A stretch of DNA of 64,000 bases from G965276675 sp965276675 (GCA_965276675.1 OZ255624.1:2542001-2606000); one strand, 5' to 3'; positions 16,731-26,142 are shown, counted from the stretch's first letter. Numbers and translations are program-made. Notes: generated by a model from the letters alone, not told the origin.

Positions 16731-19160
16731 TTATTCATCTCGCAACGTCTTTGCAGGATCGATGGCTGCAATGCGAAGAGTTGGCACAGCCGTAGCAATG
16801 AGCGTTACCGATGCGAGCATCAAGATGACGGTGAGGAGTGTGGGCACGTCATAGACGCCTACTCCATAGAGCACGCTGTGCATCGCCCGCAATGCCGCTG
16901 CACATAAGATCAAACCCAGGATGAGTCCCAGCGTCGAGGCTCGTACTCCCGGCGCTCCAATATGGACCATGGCCTGACGAACAGTAGAGCCCAGGGCCAT
17001 GCGGATGCCGATCTCACGCGTCTTCTGCGCCACGATATTTGCTACCAGTGCGAAGATTCCGACAGCACTCAGCAGCAGAGCGAGACTCGCCATCGCACTC
17101 AGCAGCGCCACTTCGACACGCTGTGTCGCCAGGGTCTTCGCCAGCAGGTCGCGCATGCTGTAGAAACCCGAAAACGGCAGGTTGGGATCAACGCTGGCCA
17201 GCGCGTGTTGCATCTGCGCGGTCAACCCCTCCACCGGAGCGGCTGTCCGGACAATCCAGCTCGGTTGAAACCAGACGTGGACTATCGAAAGCATCTTGGC
17301 AGCCATCTGTGCAGCGGGAACATACATACCCTCTTCGCCGGCAAGAGGCGCGGTGACCTCCAACCCTGGCGCAATGGCCACATCCGCCACCACTCCCACA
17401 ATCATCGTATCTTTATCCACGTAGCGGCCGATCGGACTTGTCCCATGGAAAAATTTGCGTGCGAACGTCTGGTTCACGATGGCCACATGCTGCGAATCCG
17501 GGCCGTCTGCGCCGGTAAAAGAGCGTCCCATTAGGACTGGAATCTGCAATGCACCGAAGTAGTCAGGTGTTATATACACCTCACTCGTCATGATCATCTG
17601 CCCCGCTTCTTTGCCATCGCTTAGCTTCAATCCTGTATTCAGGGCGCGCTCATACGGCAGACTCAGGCCGACAGCGGCATGTTGTACGCCGGGAATCTGC
17701 CGCATGGCTAACGTGCTTTCATTCAACAGTTTTCGAAAAGCCGCCGTGTCCTGATATCTCACATCGTCGAGCGATGCCTTCCCGGTCATCACTCCAGCCG
17801 GGTTGAATCCCGCAGGCAAATTCTGTATGTGGATCAGGGTACGGATAAGCAGTCCCGAGGCGGCCAGCAACACCACCGTCAAGGCAACCTCGCTCACAAT
17901 CAACGCCTGCCGCAACCGCAAACGGTCACCGCCGGTTGCTTGTCGACTGGCGATAGCCGAGCGCAGATCGAGCCTTCGCGTTGCAAGCGCGGGCAGCATC
18001 CCGAACAAGACGCTAGTCAGCAGCGAGAGCAACAGCGTAAAGGCCAGCACGCGGCCATCGAGCGGCACCCTGGCTACAGGCAGGAAGTGTTCCGGCAGCA
18101 GCAACAACAACCCACGTAAAGCGACGAAGCCGACCGCGACGCCAGCCGCTCCGCCCACACATGCCAGCAGTAGATTCTCCACCCACAGTTGCTTTTGAAT
18201 CTGCCAGCGCGAGGCGCCGAGCGCCAGCCGTGTTGCCACTTCAGGCGTGCGCCGCAGCATGCGTACCAGCGTCAGACCGGCAAGATTGGCGCAGGCGATC
18301 AGCAGGATGAATCCCGCCGCCAGCATCAGCGCTAACGCCTGCGGACGCAGCGTAGCCGTCTCACCTCTCTGCAGCGGCACCGAATAGTAGGTCACCTGCG
18401 CGCCGGGGTTGTTCTGCAGTTCATAGCGATCGGCACGGAGGGACCAGGCGCGGTTGATCTCAGCATCCGCCTGCCCCCAGGTGGCTCCATCGCGCAGCCG
18501 GGTGATGGCTTCAAAGTTGGTTCCACTTCCTTCGCCCCCACGGCTCGCCTGAAGTGCCGTATACAGATCGGCGTTCTGGGGGGTAGTCGCACCCTCAGGG
18601 AGTACTCCGATGACTATGTACGGCTCGCCTTTCAACAGAATGGCTTGCCCTACTAGATTCGGATTAGAGCCGAAGGTACTTCGCCACAAGCTGTAGCTCA
18701 GGATGGCTGCCTTTGGCCCGTGGGCACGGTCCTCCACATCCGAGAAGTTGCGTCCGGCAGCCGGATGGATGCCCAGCACATCGAGGTAGTGCGCCGAGAT
18801 GCGCCCGTCATGCACGTACTGGACGCGCGAACCTGCCTGGAGATTGATACCAGAAGTTCGTCCACTCGAAACAGCCGATATCAACGCCGGGACGTTATCG
18901 CGCAGCAGCTCCCACTGCTCACCATTCAGGCTATGCCGCTCATCGGAGGCCCTGGTGCCGGTGACCCGCGTGTAAATCGTGCCCATTCGTTCGGGATGCG
19001 GGTAGGGCAGGCTCTTCAGCATGAGCGCATTCACGATGGAAAAAATCGCGGTGTTCGCGCCGATGGAAAGCGCCAGCGTAAGGATCACCGTCACGGTGAA
19101 ACCGGGATTGCGCCACAATTGGCGCACTGCAAATTTAAGGTTTTGCCCTAAAGCGTCCAT
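16731..19160 (-). CDS. MacB-like ABC transporter permease, ADOP type
   Basis: An 809-aa FtsX/MacB permease of the kind multiplied in Acidobacteria (ADOP). It starts MDALGQNLKFAVRQLWRNPGF, followed by a first membrane helix (TVILTLALSIGANTAIFSIV), a periplasmic MacB_PCD domain, three helices around 265-390, a second periplasmic domain, and three C-terminal helices including a TREIGIRMALGSTVRQAM loop. Such permeases are thought to export substrates or transmit mechanical force with a separate ATPase, and none is adjacent. A GAGGATCGTCG site precedes ATG 19160. Its stop lies 78 bases from the ribB start, but no coupling is evident. Confidence 0.9.
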   Translation of the reverse strand: MDALGQNLKFAVRQLWRNPGFTVTVILTLALSIGANTAIFSIVNALMLKSLPYPHPERMGTIYTRVTGTRASDERHSLNGEQWELLRDNVPALISAVSSGRTSGINLQAGSRVQYVHDGRISAHYLDVLGIHPAAGRNFSDVEDRAHGPKAAILSYSLWRSTFGSNPNLVGQAILLKGEPYIVIGVLPEGATTPQNADLYTALQASRGGEGSGTNFEAITRLRDGATWGQADAEINRAWSLRADRYELQNNPGAQVTYYSVPLQRGETATLRPQALALMLAAGFILLIACANLAGLTLVRMLRRTPEVATRLALGASRWQIQKQLWVENLLLACVGGAAGVAVGFVALRGLLLLLPEHFLPVARVPLDGRVLAFTLLLSLLTSVLFGMLPALATRRLDLRSAIASRQATGGDRLRLRQALIVSEVALTVVLLAASGLLIRTLIHIQNLPAGFNPAGVMTGKASLDDVRYQDTAAFRKLLNESTLAMRQIPGVQHAAVGLSLPYERALNTGLKLSDGKEAGQMIMTSEVYITPDYFGALQIPVLMGRSFTGADGPDSQHVAIVNQTFARKFFHGTSPIGRYVDKDTMIVGVVADVAIAPGLEVTAPLAGEEGMYVPAAQMAAKMLSIVHVWFQPSWIVRTAAPVEGLTAQMQHALASVDPNLPFSGFYSMRDLLAKTLATQRVEVALLSAMASLALLLSAVGIFALVANIVAQKTREIGIRMALGSTVRQAMVHIGAPGVRASTLGLILGLILCAAALRAMHSVLYGVGVYDVPTLLTVILMLASVTLIATAVPTLRIAAIDPAKTLRDE

Positions 19161-19452
19161 CGACGATCCTCCTGGCGAGACAGCAGAGGTTTCTCTGGAG
19201 AGATACTATCTGCGTACGCTGACGTGCAGGAGGAAGTTCCGTTCGCGGACCGGGTGGAGGAGATGAGTTTCAGCTAGGCCCTTCGAGTCACCCATAACGT
19301 AACGTCCTTTTATGGAAGCCGGCTATATTCCGGGCCACGCCTTTTGTGGACAGGCGTCCTATCTGCCTCAGGGCACGTCTTACCCTGTGCGTCTTGGCCG
19401 CGCTCACCTTCTGTGGCCCTGGGCGAAGCGCAATCGCGCAAAGGAGCGAGGA

Positions 19453-19851
19453 ATGCACAAGATCGGTGCCCTTTTTATGGGGGTAGCGTTGCTCGTGGGA
19501 TCGATAAGCCCCGGGGTGGCGCAGAATGATCGCCGTGACAACCGTGATAACAACAACGACCGCCGCGGGAACTACTACAACGGCATGAATCAGGGAGTGC
19601 GCGGGGGCAACTATGACCAGCACTACCGTCAGTATGACGATCGTCATCACCGTGACAGCGGTGGTGGCATCGGACCGGGCTATGGCGCGTTGATTGGCGG
19701 GGGCGGGGGTGCCGCGCTGGGTGCGATCTTTGGCGGCGGGCTGAAAGGCACGCTCATTGGCGGCGCTGCAGGGGCGGGGCTTGGCGCCTTGGGAGGAAAG
19801 CTGGCCCAGGGCAGCAATAACAATAATCACGATGACCACCGCCATCGCTAG
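19453..19851 (+). CDS. Exported glycine-zipper protein
   Basis: From ATG 19453 (after AAGGAGCGAGG) a 132-aa product begins with a signal peptide (KIGALFMGVALLVGSISPGVAQ). An Asn/Arg/Asp/Tyr/His-rich low-complexity region follows, then a Gly-zipper segment (ALIGGGGGAALGAIFGGG, TLIGGAAGAGLGALGG), ending in Asn/Asp/His. Glycine-zipper proteins are usually membrane- or outer-membrane-associated; the His/Asp ends could bind metal, which is inference. It is transcribed together with, or just before, the next small exported protein, 68 bases apart. Confidence 0.75.
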   Translation: MHKIGALFMGVALLVGSISPGVAQNDRRDNRDNNNDRRGNYYNGMNQGVRGGNYDQHYRQYDDRHHRDSGGGIGPGYGALIGGGGGAALGAIFGGGLKGTLIGGAAGAGLGALGGKLAQGSNNNNHDDHRHR

Positions 19852-19919
19852 AGGCGGCTGTAGCAACGCCGCTTACCTCCATTTGAATCACAGGCTACAC
19901 ACGAAAGGATGAGAGATAT

Positions 19920-20369
19920 ATGAGGAAGACTTACCGCCGCAGCAAGTATCTCGCAACCCTGCTGGCAGTTGGAGGCATGCTCTCCGCCCCCGCGTTGCCG
20001 GGCTATGCACAGAGTGCTCAAGGAGGCGCAGCGTCGTCGAACAGCGCACCGCCAGATAACGGGCAGCATACCTGGACCGAGGAGCAGATCGTGACCAGTT
20101 CGGCGCGGGAGTGCTGGATGCTGAGTGGCAGAAACGAGCAGAACTTCTTCGAGATAGTGAAGGCGCTGGCTGAACTTTCGGCGACCAAGCGCGGTGTGCA
20201 GCTGCCGGAGACCAAGGAGGCAGGCATGGCCGCAGGCAACTGGATCAAGACCCACGCCAAGGCCGACCCGAACCAGCTGCTATATGTGATCGTCGATCAG
20301 GCAGTGCAGCGGAGTGCAGCACACACGGCCGCCAAAACAGCAGCTGCTGCTGCCACGCCGCAGCAGTAA
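19920..20369 (+). CDS. Hypothetical exported protein
   Basis: A 149-aa product from ATG 19920 behind GAAAGGATGAGAG. It has a signal peptide at 1-30 (SKYLATLLAVGGMLSAPALPGYAQ), a Ser/Ala-rich linker, and a helical middle (EQIVTSSARECWMLSGRNEQNFFEIVKALAELSA) ending in an Ala-rich tail. One cysteine remains in the mature part. No domain was recognised. It is probably periplasmic and shares its promoter region with the preceding glycine-zipper gene. Confidence 0.7.
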   Translation: MRKTYRRSKYLATLLAVGGMLSAPALPGYAQSAQGGAASSNSAPPDNGQHTWTEEQIVTSSARECWMLSGRNEQNFFEIVKALAELSATKRGVQLPETKEAGMAAGNWIKTHAKADPNQLLYVIVDQAVQRSAAHTAAKTAAAAATPQQ

Positions 20370-20549
20370 GTAAGCGTTGTCCTCTGCGCGTGGCAGCAGA
20401 GTGCGCTCGAATAGGCGTTCTTTGTGTTCCTTTGCATGCGAATGTGTGTGACCGCATAGGAACGCCTGAGCCGGCGTTCGAGTATTAGCGAAGCTATTTC
20501 CCGCCCTGTGAATTTCGAGGCGACTCGGCCTCCTTGTACCATCGGACCC

Positions 20550-22190
20550 ATGCTCCGCCGCACGCTCTCTCATCCACTTTCTTTACTCCTGCTCGTCACC
20601 GGGCTTTTCACCTTCCTCATCCAGTCTGGCGAGCTTGGCACCTCCGACACCACGCACCGTTTGCAGGTGACGCATTCTCTCTGGACAGGTCAGCCTCAGG
20701 TCTTTCCCAACGAATACCCAGAGTTCGGACTGCATGGGCGTGGTGGCGGCCTCTATGCCTGGTATGGGATTGGTCAATCACTGCTCATGTTCCCGGCCGA
20801 CCTCGCCGGCTCCGCAGCAAGCGATTTGCCGTTTTGGCGCAGCTACGCGCGCAGCGAAACGGACCCGGCTATCCGCAGCATTCTCGTCAGCATAAGCACC
20901 AATATCCTCATCAATGTGCTGACGGCACTTGCCGCATTCCGCCTGCTCGGCCTGCTCGGCTTTTCGGAGATTGAAGCCATAGCCGGCACCCTGGGTCTGC
21001 TCTGCGCAACCACGCACCTGCATTACGCACAGAACATGACGGAGAACAACTACATCCTGCTGCTGACTATCACTGGCTTCGCCTTGCAATACAAATGGTT
21101 CACCACCGGCAATGGGCGCGCGCTGTTCTGGGGCTCCGTAGCACTCGGGCTCAACCTACTCACACGCCTCACCACAACCCTCGATGTTTTTGGGGCCGCC
21201 TGCTTCCTTTTGTTCGCCGCCCTCTTCGCCCGGCATGAAGCGCATCCAGACGCGAAGCTGCCCGATCTTTCCACCGTCCGCACCTACCTGCGCACCACTC
21301 TTCCCATCTACGCCGTCTTCTTTTTGATTGATCGGATCTATCAATACATCCGCTTCGGCTCCTGGACCAACACCTATGTCACCATCTTTGCGTGCGAACA
21401 GCGACAGATGAATCCGGCGCTCCCCGCCAACTTCCCATTCAATGGACACTGGTTCCAGGGCGGCATCAACTCCGGTATTGCCGGCCCATTCTTCGAGCCG
21501 GAGAAGACCGTCTTCCTGTTTGACCCCATGTTCCCGTTGGCGCTGTTGCTCACCGCCCTGCTGTGGAAGCGGTTAGCACCCGCGGTGCGAGCTTTCCTCG
21601 CGGCCACGCTTGTGCTCCTCGCCGCCTACGTCGTCTTCTATGCGCGCTACAACTGGTGGGCCGGCGACTTCGCCTGGGGTGATCGCTACATCTCGAGCGC
21701 AGTTGAACTCACCACGCTGCTCGCCATTCCACTCCTGCTTCGATACCGGCAGGCTCTCGGGCGAACCATCTGGTATCTCGCGCTCATCATCATCGCCATC
21801 AGCGTGGCCATCCAGTGCGCATCGCTGGCCTTCTGGGTCCCACTCGAGATCTATCAGATGGAGACCTTCGGCCATCACACCTGGGTCGTGCTTCTGCGCT
21901 TCAAGAACATCGCAGCATTCGCGCTGGGCAGGCGCGAGGCCTGGGGGCTCAATACACCTGCCATGTTTGAGGATCCGTGGGATGCCGTGCACATCACCGC
22001 CTGGAATTTCCTGCCCTCGCTGCTGCGCCACGTCGGCGTCGCTCCACTCTGGGCGGTACACGTACTGTATGGCGTGTGGGTCGCCGTAGCGCTCGCGCTC
22101 GTCTTCACCTCAGCAAGGCTAGTCCGCATCCTCATCCGCCCGGCTACAAGAGAGATGCCCCATCGTAGCGAAGCTAAGGTGAGGCTATGA
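20550..22190 (+). CDS. Polytopic membrane protein, GT-C glycosyltransferase-like
   Basis: A 546-aa protein with roughly ten hydrophobic segments. After the first helix comes a loop (SGELGTSDTTHRLQVTHSLW) in the place where GT-C enzymes carry the catalytic Asp, then GGGLYAWYGIGQSLLMFPA. A cytoplasmic/periplasmic alternation follows, ending in a basic tail. This layout matches mannosyl- or arabinosyl-transferase-like family 39/83 enzymes that use polyprenyl-phosphate sugars. Sequence identity with any named member is not obvious, so the call is structural. ATG 20550 was chosen because it begins the first helix; a start at 20508 would add residues without support. Confidence 0.6.
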   Translation: MLRRTLSHPLSLLLLVTGLFTFLIQSGELGTSDTTHRLQVTHSLWTGQPQVFPNEYPEFGLHGRGGGLYAWYGIGQSLLMFPADLAGSAASDLPFWRSYARSETDPAIRSILVSISTNILINVLTALAAFRLLGLLGFSEIEAIAGTLGLLCATTHLHYAQNMTENNYILLLTITGFALQYKWFTTGNGRALFWGSVALGLNLLTRLTTTLDVFGAACFLLFAALFARHEAHPDAKLPDLSTVRTYLRTTLPIYAVFFLIDRIYQYIRFGSWTNTYVTIFACEQRQMNPALPANFPFNGHWFQGGINSGIAGPFFEPEKTVFLFDPMFPLALLLTALLWKRLAPAVRAFLAATLVLLAAYVVFYARYNWWAGDFAWGDRYISSAVELTTLLAIPLLLRYRQALGRTIWYLALIIIAISVAIQCASLAFWVPLEIYQMETFGHHTWVVLLRFKNIAAFALGRREAWGLNTPAMFEDPWDAVHITAWNFLPSLLRHVGVAPLWAVHVLYGVWVAVALALVFTSARLVRILIRPATREMPHRSEAKVRL

Positions 22191-22356
22191 GCGACTGTAT
22201 TTGTACTGCGGACCGTGATTCTGCTGGAGGGCGGGCTTACCGGCGCGCGGCCCTGGTGATTCACCTCAGGCTCGGGAGTTCCGCTCGGGCTAGCGGAGTA
22301 CGAGATGCGCGAGATTGATCCGCCGGGAGTGTGTAGGCGAGGATTGGGTGTGTAAT

Positions 22357-22438
22357 GCAGGTCCTTCGACTCGCTTTCCACCCCAACGGGCAAAGACCGT
22401 CCGCCGGGGGAACCCGGTGCGCTCGCTCTGGATGACGG
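22357..22438 (+). repeat. Dispersed palindromic repeat, copy D
   Basis: The sequence opens with GCAGGTCCTTCGACTCGC and closes with CTCTGGATGACGG, the same border pattern as the copies at 23188, 23552 and 27785, but with a longer and different centre. It lies in the 262-base spacer between the membrane protein and the HAD gene, otherwise empty. Confidence 0.5.
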
Positions 22439-22452
22439 TGGGATCTGGCTTT

Positions 22453-23127
22453 CTAGTCCAGAGCTGGAAACGGGATGACACCCTGCAGGCCGAGGGCTTC
22501 GAGGTCCTGACGAAGGTGCGCGACGTTTTTGAAGAGGATGCCGTGGATGCCGATCTCCCGGGCGGCTTCGATGTTTGCCGGGATGTCGTCGATGAAGATG
22601 GCCTGCCCGGGCTCGACGCCGAGCTGCTCCACAGTGTGGCGGTAGATGGCCGGATCGGGTTTGGCCGTGAGCAGTTCGCAGGACCAGGTGAGTTGGTCGA
22701 AGATCTCAAGCCAGGCGAAGTTTTCGCGCATGTAGGCCAGGATAACCTCGCCCATGTTGGAGAGGATGGCCGTCTTGATGCCGGCGTCATGAAGGGCATG
22801 TGCCCACTCGACCATCGGAGCGTTCAGGTTAGCCCACATCAAGCTGTCGTGATGATGCAAGGCTTTGAGCCTCTCGGCGGTGAGCTCAAACCCGGCGCCC
22901 TGAGCGACTGTCTGCCAGTAGGTCTGGCCGTTGAGCTTGCCGGCGTCATAGTCATGGCGATGCGCCCAGTAGTGCTGCTCAAAGACCGCATCAGAGACGC
23001 CAGAGGTCTCGACGAGGCTGGTGTGGGCGTCGGCGTCAGGATGGGCGCTCAGGACTTTGCCGAAGTCGAAGATCACGGCGCGAAGGTTGATGGCGAGGGT
23101 GGGTTGGGGTCCGTTGGCAGTGGTCAT
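22453..23127 (-). CDS. HAD-superfamily hydrolase
   Basis: A 224-aa soluble HAD phosphatase-like protein. Motif I is VIFDFGKVL, where the first Asp is the nucleophile. Motif II is in TAILSNMGEV, motif III is the Lys in TAKPDPAIY, and motif IV is FIDDIPANIEAA. The cap helices (about 25-100) are of the small C1 type seen in YihX-like alpha-glucose-1-phosphatases. I infer a sugar phosphatase or similar; the substrate is unknown. ATG 23127 begins just before the conserved core and has only a weak AGAGAC ribosome site. It is divergent from the aminotransferase. Confidence 0.82.
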   Translation of the reverse strand: MTTANGPQPTLAINLRAVIFDFGKVLSAHPDADAHTSLVETSGVSDAVFEQHYWAHRHDYDAGKLNGQTYWQTVAQGAGFELTAERLKALHHHDSLMWANLNAPMVEWAHALHDAGIKTAILSNMGEVILAYMRENFAWLEIFDQLTWSCELLTAKPDPAIYRHTVEQLGVEPGQAIFIDDIPANIEAAREIGIHGILFKNVAHLRQDLEALGLQGVIPFPALD

Positions 23128-23187
23128 GTCTCTTTTATTATGGGAGGTCTCGCCGTCCAGGCAAAGGTGCCTTCGCAAAGGCAGAAC

Positions 23188-23242
23188 CGACAGCAGGTTC
23201 CTCCGCTGCCTTTGCTCGGCAGGAACTTCGGTCGGGATGACA
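23188..23242 (+). repeat. Dispersed palindromic repeat, copy A
   Basis: The sequence runs from CGACAGCAGGTTCCTCC to TTCGGTCGGGATGACAG with a CTGCC...GGCAG hairpin between. It lies in the spacer between the HAD and aminotransferase genes. The ATG at 23237, an alternative start for the aminotransferase, lies inside the repeat, which argues against that start. Confidence 0.6.
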
Positions 23243-23257
23243 GATTGTAGTGAGGGG

Positions 23258-24571
23258 ATGGCGGAAGTGGCTGAGGTGAGGTTTGCGGCGCGGAGTGCCT
23301 GGGCGGAGGAGGAGAGCGGGTGGGCGCGGGCGTTGGCGGAGCGGCGGACGGCGGGGTTGGAGGTCTTTGATCTGACGGCTTCGAATCCGACGCAGTGCGG
23401 CTTGGCGTATGACGCGGAGCGGCTGCTCGCGCCGCTGCGGGATCCGGCGGCGCTTGCGTACGATCCCGATCCGCGGGGGATGGGGCGCGCGCGGGAGGCA
23501 GTCGCGGGGTACTATGCCGATCACCTACGCGACGGCGGCCGGGAAGGAGAACGAACAGCAGGTCTCTCCGCTTCGCCATCGACTCACTTCATTCGCGATG
23601 GCTCCGGTCGAGATGACAGGGTGGAGTGCGAAGGCGCTGCGGGGGCCGATCCGGAACAGATCTTTCTGACGACCAGCACCAGCGAGGCGTACAGCTACCT
23701 GTTCCGGCTGTTGTGCGATCCAGGGGACGAGGTGCTGATTGCCCAGCCGAGCTATCCGCTCTTCGACCTGCTGGCCACGATCGACGATGTGCGGTTGGCG
23801 CCCTACCCGCTGTTCTATGACCATGGCTGGCACCTGGATCCGTTTGGGTTGCGTCAACGGATTACGCCGCGGACGCGCGCAATCGTGGTGGTGCACCCGA
23901 ACAATCCGACGGGGCATTTCACCAAGGCGGGTGAGCGCCGGGAGTTGGAGGCGATCTGTGCCGAGCATGGGCTGGCGCTGATTGCCGATGAGGTCTTTCT
24001 GGACTACGGGCTGAATTCCGGCCTGGATGGTTCTGTTGAAGCCCGGAGCTTCGCTGTGGGGCCGCATCCGGCGCTAACGTTCGTACTGAGCGGGCTGAGC
24101 AAGGTAGCGGCGCTGCCGCAGATGAAAGTGTCTTGGATTGCGGCGTTTGGGCCGGAGCCCCCGCTCGGGGAGGCGCTGCGGCGGCTGGAGATCATCGCCG
24201 ATACGTTCTTGTCGATGAACGCGCCGGTGCAGTGTGCGTTACCGAGTTGGCTGGCCGGACGGGCGGGTATCCAGCGGCAGATTCGCGAGAGAGTGCAGGG
24301 GAATTTGCGGGTGTTGGATGAGTTGCTGGTCCAGGCGCCGCTGGTCACCCGGCTGGTGGTAGAAGCCGGCTGGTATGCGGTGCTGCGGGTCCCGGTGCTT
24401 CGCGCGGATGCCGAGACCGCTTTGCGTCTGCTGGAAGACGAGGGGGTGGCGGTGCACCCGGGTCACTTCTTCGGCTTTGCTGAGGCTGGATGGCTGGTGG
24501 TGAGTCTGCTGACGGTTCCGGCTGAGTTTCGCGAGGGAGTACGACGGCTCCTTTCCTCGTCATCACAATAG
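23258..24571 (+). CDS. PLP-dependent class I/II aminotransferase with in-frame repeat insertion
   Basis: From ATG 23258, a 437-aa fold-type I aminotransferase: FDLTASNPTQCG, the LTTSTSEAYSYLFRLL substrate loop, HPNNPTGHF, LIADEVFLDYG, and the PLP-lysine region FVLSGLSKVAALPQMKVSW. It probably uses an alpha-amino acid with 2-oxoglutarate, but the substrate is unknown. Between HL (residues 89-90) and DPEQIF (131) lie about 40 residues with no family counterpart. DNA at 23552-23619 in this stretch is a copy of the dispersed repeat seen at 23188 and 27785. The insertion keeps the frame, so the enzyme may still fold with a surface loop. The alternative start at 23237 sits inside another repeat copy. 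Confidence 0.85.
   Translation: MAEVAEVRFAARSAWAEEESGWARALAERRTAGLEVFDLTASNPTQCGLAYDAERLLAPLRDPAALAYDPDPRGMGRAREAVAGYYADHLRDGGREGERTAGLSASPSTHFIRDGSGRDDRVECEGAAGADPEQIFLTTSTSEAYSYLFRLLCDPGDEVLIAQPSYPLFDLLATIDDVRLAPYPLFYDHGWHLDPFGLRQRITPRTRAIVVVHPNNPTGHFTKAGERRELEAICAEHGLALIADEVFLDYGLNSGLDGSVEARSFAVGPHPALTFVLSGLSKVAALPQMKVSWIAAFGPEPPLGEALRRLEIIADTFLSMNAPVQCALPSWLAGRAGIQRQIRERVQGNLRVLDELLVQAPLVTRLVVEAGWYAVLRVPVLRADAETALRLLEDEGVAVHPGHFFGFAEAGWLVVSLLTVPAEFREGVRRLLSSSSQ
23552..23619 (+). repeat. Dispersed palindromic repeat, copy B, inside the aminotransferase gene
   Basis: The sequence runs from CGAACAGCAGGTCTCTCC to CCGGTCGAGATGACAG, with the inverted pair GCCATCG...CGATGGC in the middle. It matches copy C (27785-27849) closely over both borders. 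It is read in frame as part of the surrounding protein. Confidence 0.7.
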
Positions 24572-24640
24572 GAGCGCTTCGCGCTGCCCCACCCGGCGTA
24601 AATATAAATTGTTTAGATCACGGTCCTCCTGTGTCACGAG

Positions 24641-25324
24641 CTAAGGCCGCATGTCCGGCTGGAGGAAAGGGTTGAACTCCCGCTCTTCGCCAATGGTGGT
24701 GGAGGTGCCGTGGCCGGGGATGACGGAGGTGCGGTCCGGCAGCGGCAATAGCCGGTTGTGCAGAGAGTGAAGGATCTGCCGTGTATCGCCGCCGGGTAAA
24801 TCGGTGCGGCCTATGGTGCCAGCGAAGAGAGTGTCTCCGGCGAGCAGCAAGCTTTGTTCCGGGAAGTGCAGGCAGATGCTGCCGGGGGTATGGCCGGGCG
24901 TGTGCAGCACCTCGGCCCGGAGCGCGGGAAGACCAACGACGACGCCGTCATCAGCGCTGCCGTCGAGCGCCACGATCTCCGGCGTAGGTATGCCAAGCCA
25001 ACCGGCCTGCGTTTCCATGGCGGCGAGTAGCGGGAGGTCGTGCTGGTTGAGCAGAACTGGAGCGCCGGTGAGAGCTTTCAATTTGGCCGCGCCGCCCACG
25101 TGGTCAATGTGGGCGTGGGTGATGAGGATCTGCTTGAGGGTGAGGCCGTGGCTGCGCAGCCGTTCGAGAATGCCGGCCACGTTTTCGCCGGGATCGATGA
25201 CGATGGCCTCATGGGTGAGTTCATCTCCCAGGATGGTGCAATTGCAGCGCAGAAGGCCAACGGGGAAGGTTTCGAAGATCACGGGACGGGGTAGCTCCTT
25301 GGCGGTCGAGAGGACGTGAGGCAT
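24641..25324 (-). CDS. MBL-fold metallohydrolase, glyoxalase II-like
   Basis: A 227-aa cytoplasmic metallo-beta-lactamase-fold hydrolase. Motif 1 THAHIDHVGG supplies the HxHxDH metal ligands; motif 2 is HTPGHTPGS, motif 3 LLLAGDTLFAG, and motif 4 VIPGHG. This matches the YcbL/hydroxyacylglutathione-hydrolase-like branch, which cleaves thioesters. The exact substrate is not determined, and the short C-terminus (NPFLQP) is of the YcbL kind rather than full glyoxalase II. It begins at ATG 25324 and is divergent from the next gene. Confidence 0.88.
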   Translation of the reverse strand: MPHVLSTAKELPRPVIFETFPVGLLRCNCTILGDELTHEAIVIDPGENVAGILERLRSHGLTLKQILITHAHIDHVGGAAKLKALTGAPVLLNQHDLPLLAAMETQAGWLGIPTPEIVALDGSADDGVVVGLPALRAEVLHTPGHTPGSICLHFPEQSLLLAGDTLFAGTIGRTDLPGGDTRQILHSLHNRLLPLPDRTSVIPGHGTSTTIGEEREFNPFLQPDMRP

Positions 25325-25411
25325 CAGCCGTTATGCTCATGATATCCGGCGAAGACGTGTGCGAGGATGGAGGCAGGATTAGCACTGTTCCGGATGGGGG
25401 GAGGGCACACA

Positions 25412-25957
25412 ATGGAAGCAAATGAACTGCAGGAACTCCATGAGCAGCACGAACATGCCGGGCATGAACCGACGCTGAAGCTGGTGAGTTTTACCATGAG
25501 CCTGCTGGCGGTTCTGGTCGCGATTACCACCGTTCTGGGGCATCGCACGCATACGGAAGCGGTGCTGAATCAGTCACGGGCCAGCGATCAGTGGAACCTC
25601 TATCAGGCGAAGAAGATCCGGCAGAACGATACGCTGCTGGTTTCGGACCTGCTGAGTGCGGTAGCGACGCGCGACTCGGGGCAGGCGGCGAAACTCGGAG
25701 AGGCCTACAAAGCGCACCTGGCGAAGTGGGGCGAGGACCTGAATGAAGAGCAAAAGAAGGCGCAGGAGTTTGAGAACGAGGTAAAGGGGGCAGAGCGGCG
25801 GGCGACACGCTTCGACTTGGGAGAGGCATTGCTGGAGATCGGGTTGGTGATCTCGTCCATCACTTTGCTGACGCGACAGCGGCCGTACTGGTACCTGGGA
25901 TCGGCTTTTGGGATTGCTGGGATTGTGGTCGCGGCAGCTGCATTTCTGGTGCGATGA
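25412..25957 (+). CDS. DUF4337-like membrane protein
   Basis: A 181-aa product from ATG 25412, preceded by GGGGGGAGG. The architecture is an acidic/His-rich cytoplasmic start, one membrane helix (FTMSLLAVLVAITTVLGH), a long helical middle (about 50-130, KKIRQNDTLLVSDLLSA... EEQKKAQEFENEV), then two C-terminal helices (LLEIGLVISSITLL; FGIAGIVVAAAAFLV). This is the pattern of DUF4337, a family without known function. It is probably an inner-membrane protein with its helical domain in the periplasm or cytoplasm. Confidence 0.7.
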   Translation: MEANELQELHEQHEHAGHEPTLKLVSFTMSLLAVLVAITTVLGHRTHTEAVLNQSRASDQWNLYQAKKIRQNDTLLVSDLLSAVATRDSGQAAKLGEAYKAHLAKWGEDLNEEQKKAQEFENEVKGAERRATRFDLGEALLEIGLVISSITLLTRQRPYWYLGSAFGIAGIVVAAAAFLVR

Positions 25958-26103
25958 GGGCTGGCGAGGTGCTGGTCTATTCCAGTGAAATTCTCTTCGG
26001 GCCGCTTAGGTGAACGGCAGAAGTACCCATGAGGAGACTACGGGAGAATTGCAGGAGGGATGGTAGGAAGAGTCGCGATCCGAGCAATTAGGTTCAAGAA
26101 TGT

Positions 26104-26142
26104 TGCCCAGAAGGAATCGAACTTCCGACCTATAGATTCGTA
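26104..26142 (-). repeat. Diverged copy of the tRNA-Arg 3' end, possible attachment-site scar
   Basis: On the minus strand the sequence reads ACGAATCTATAGGTCGG then AAGTTCGATTCCTTCTGGGCA. This matches the anticodon arm to acceptor 3' half of the intact tRNA-Arg at 27297-27373 with about five mismatches and a small gap. No 5' half precedes it, so it is not a tRNA gene. Orientation and distance fit the remote end of a small element inserted at the tRNA 3' end. Confidence 0.5.

Noticed and set aside
23237..23257. ATG 23237 as the aminotransferase start
   Set aside because: It lies inside a dispersed repeat copy and would add residues not typical of the family.
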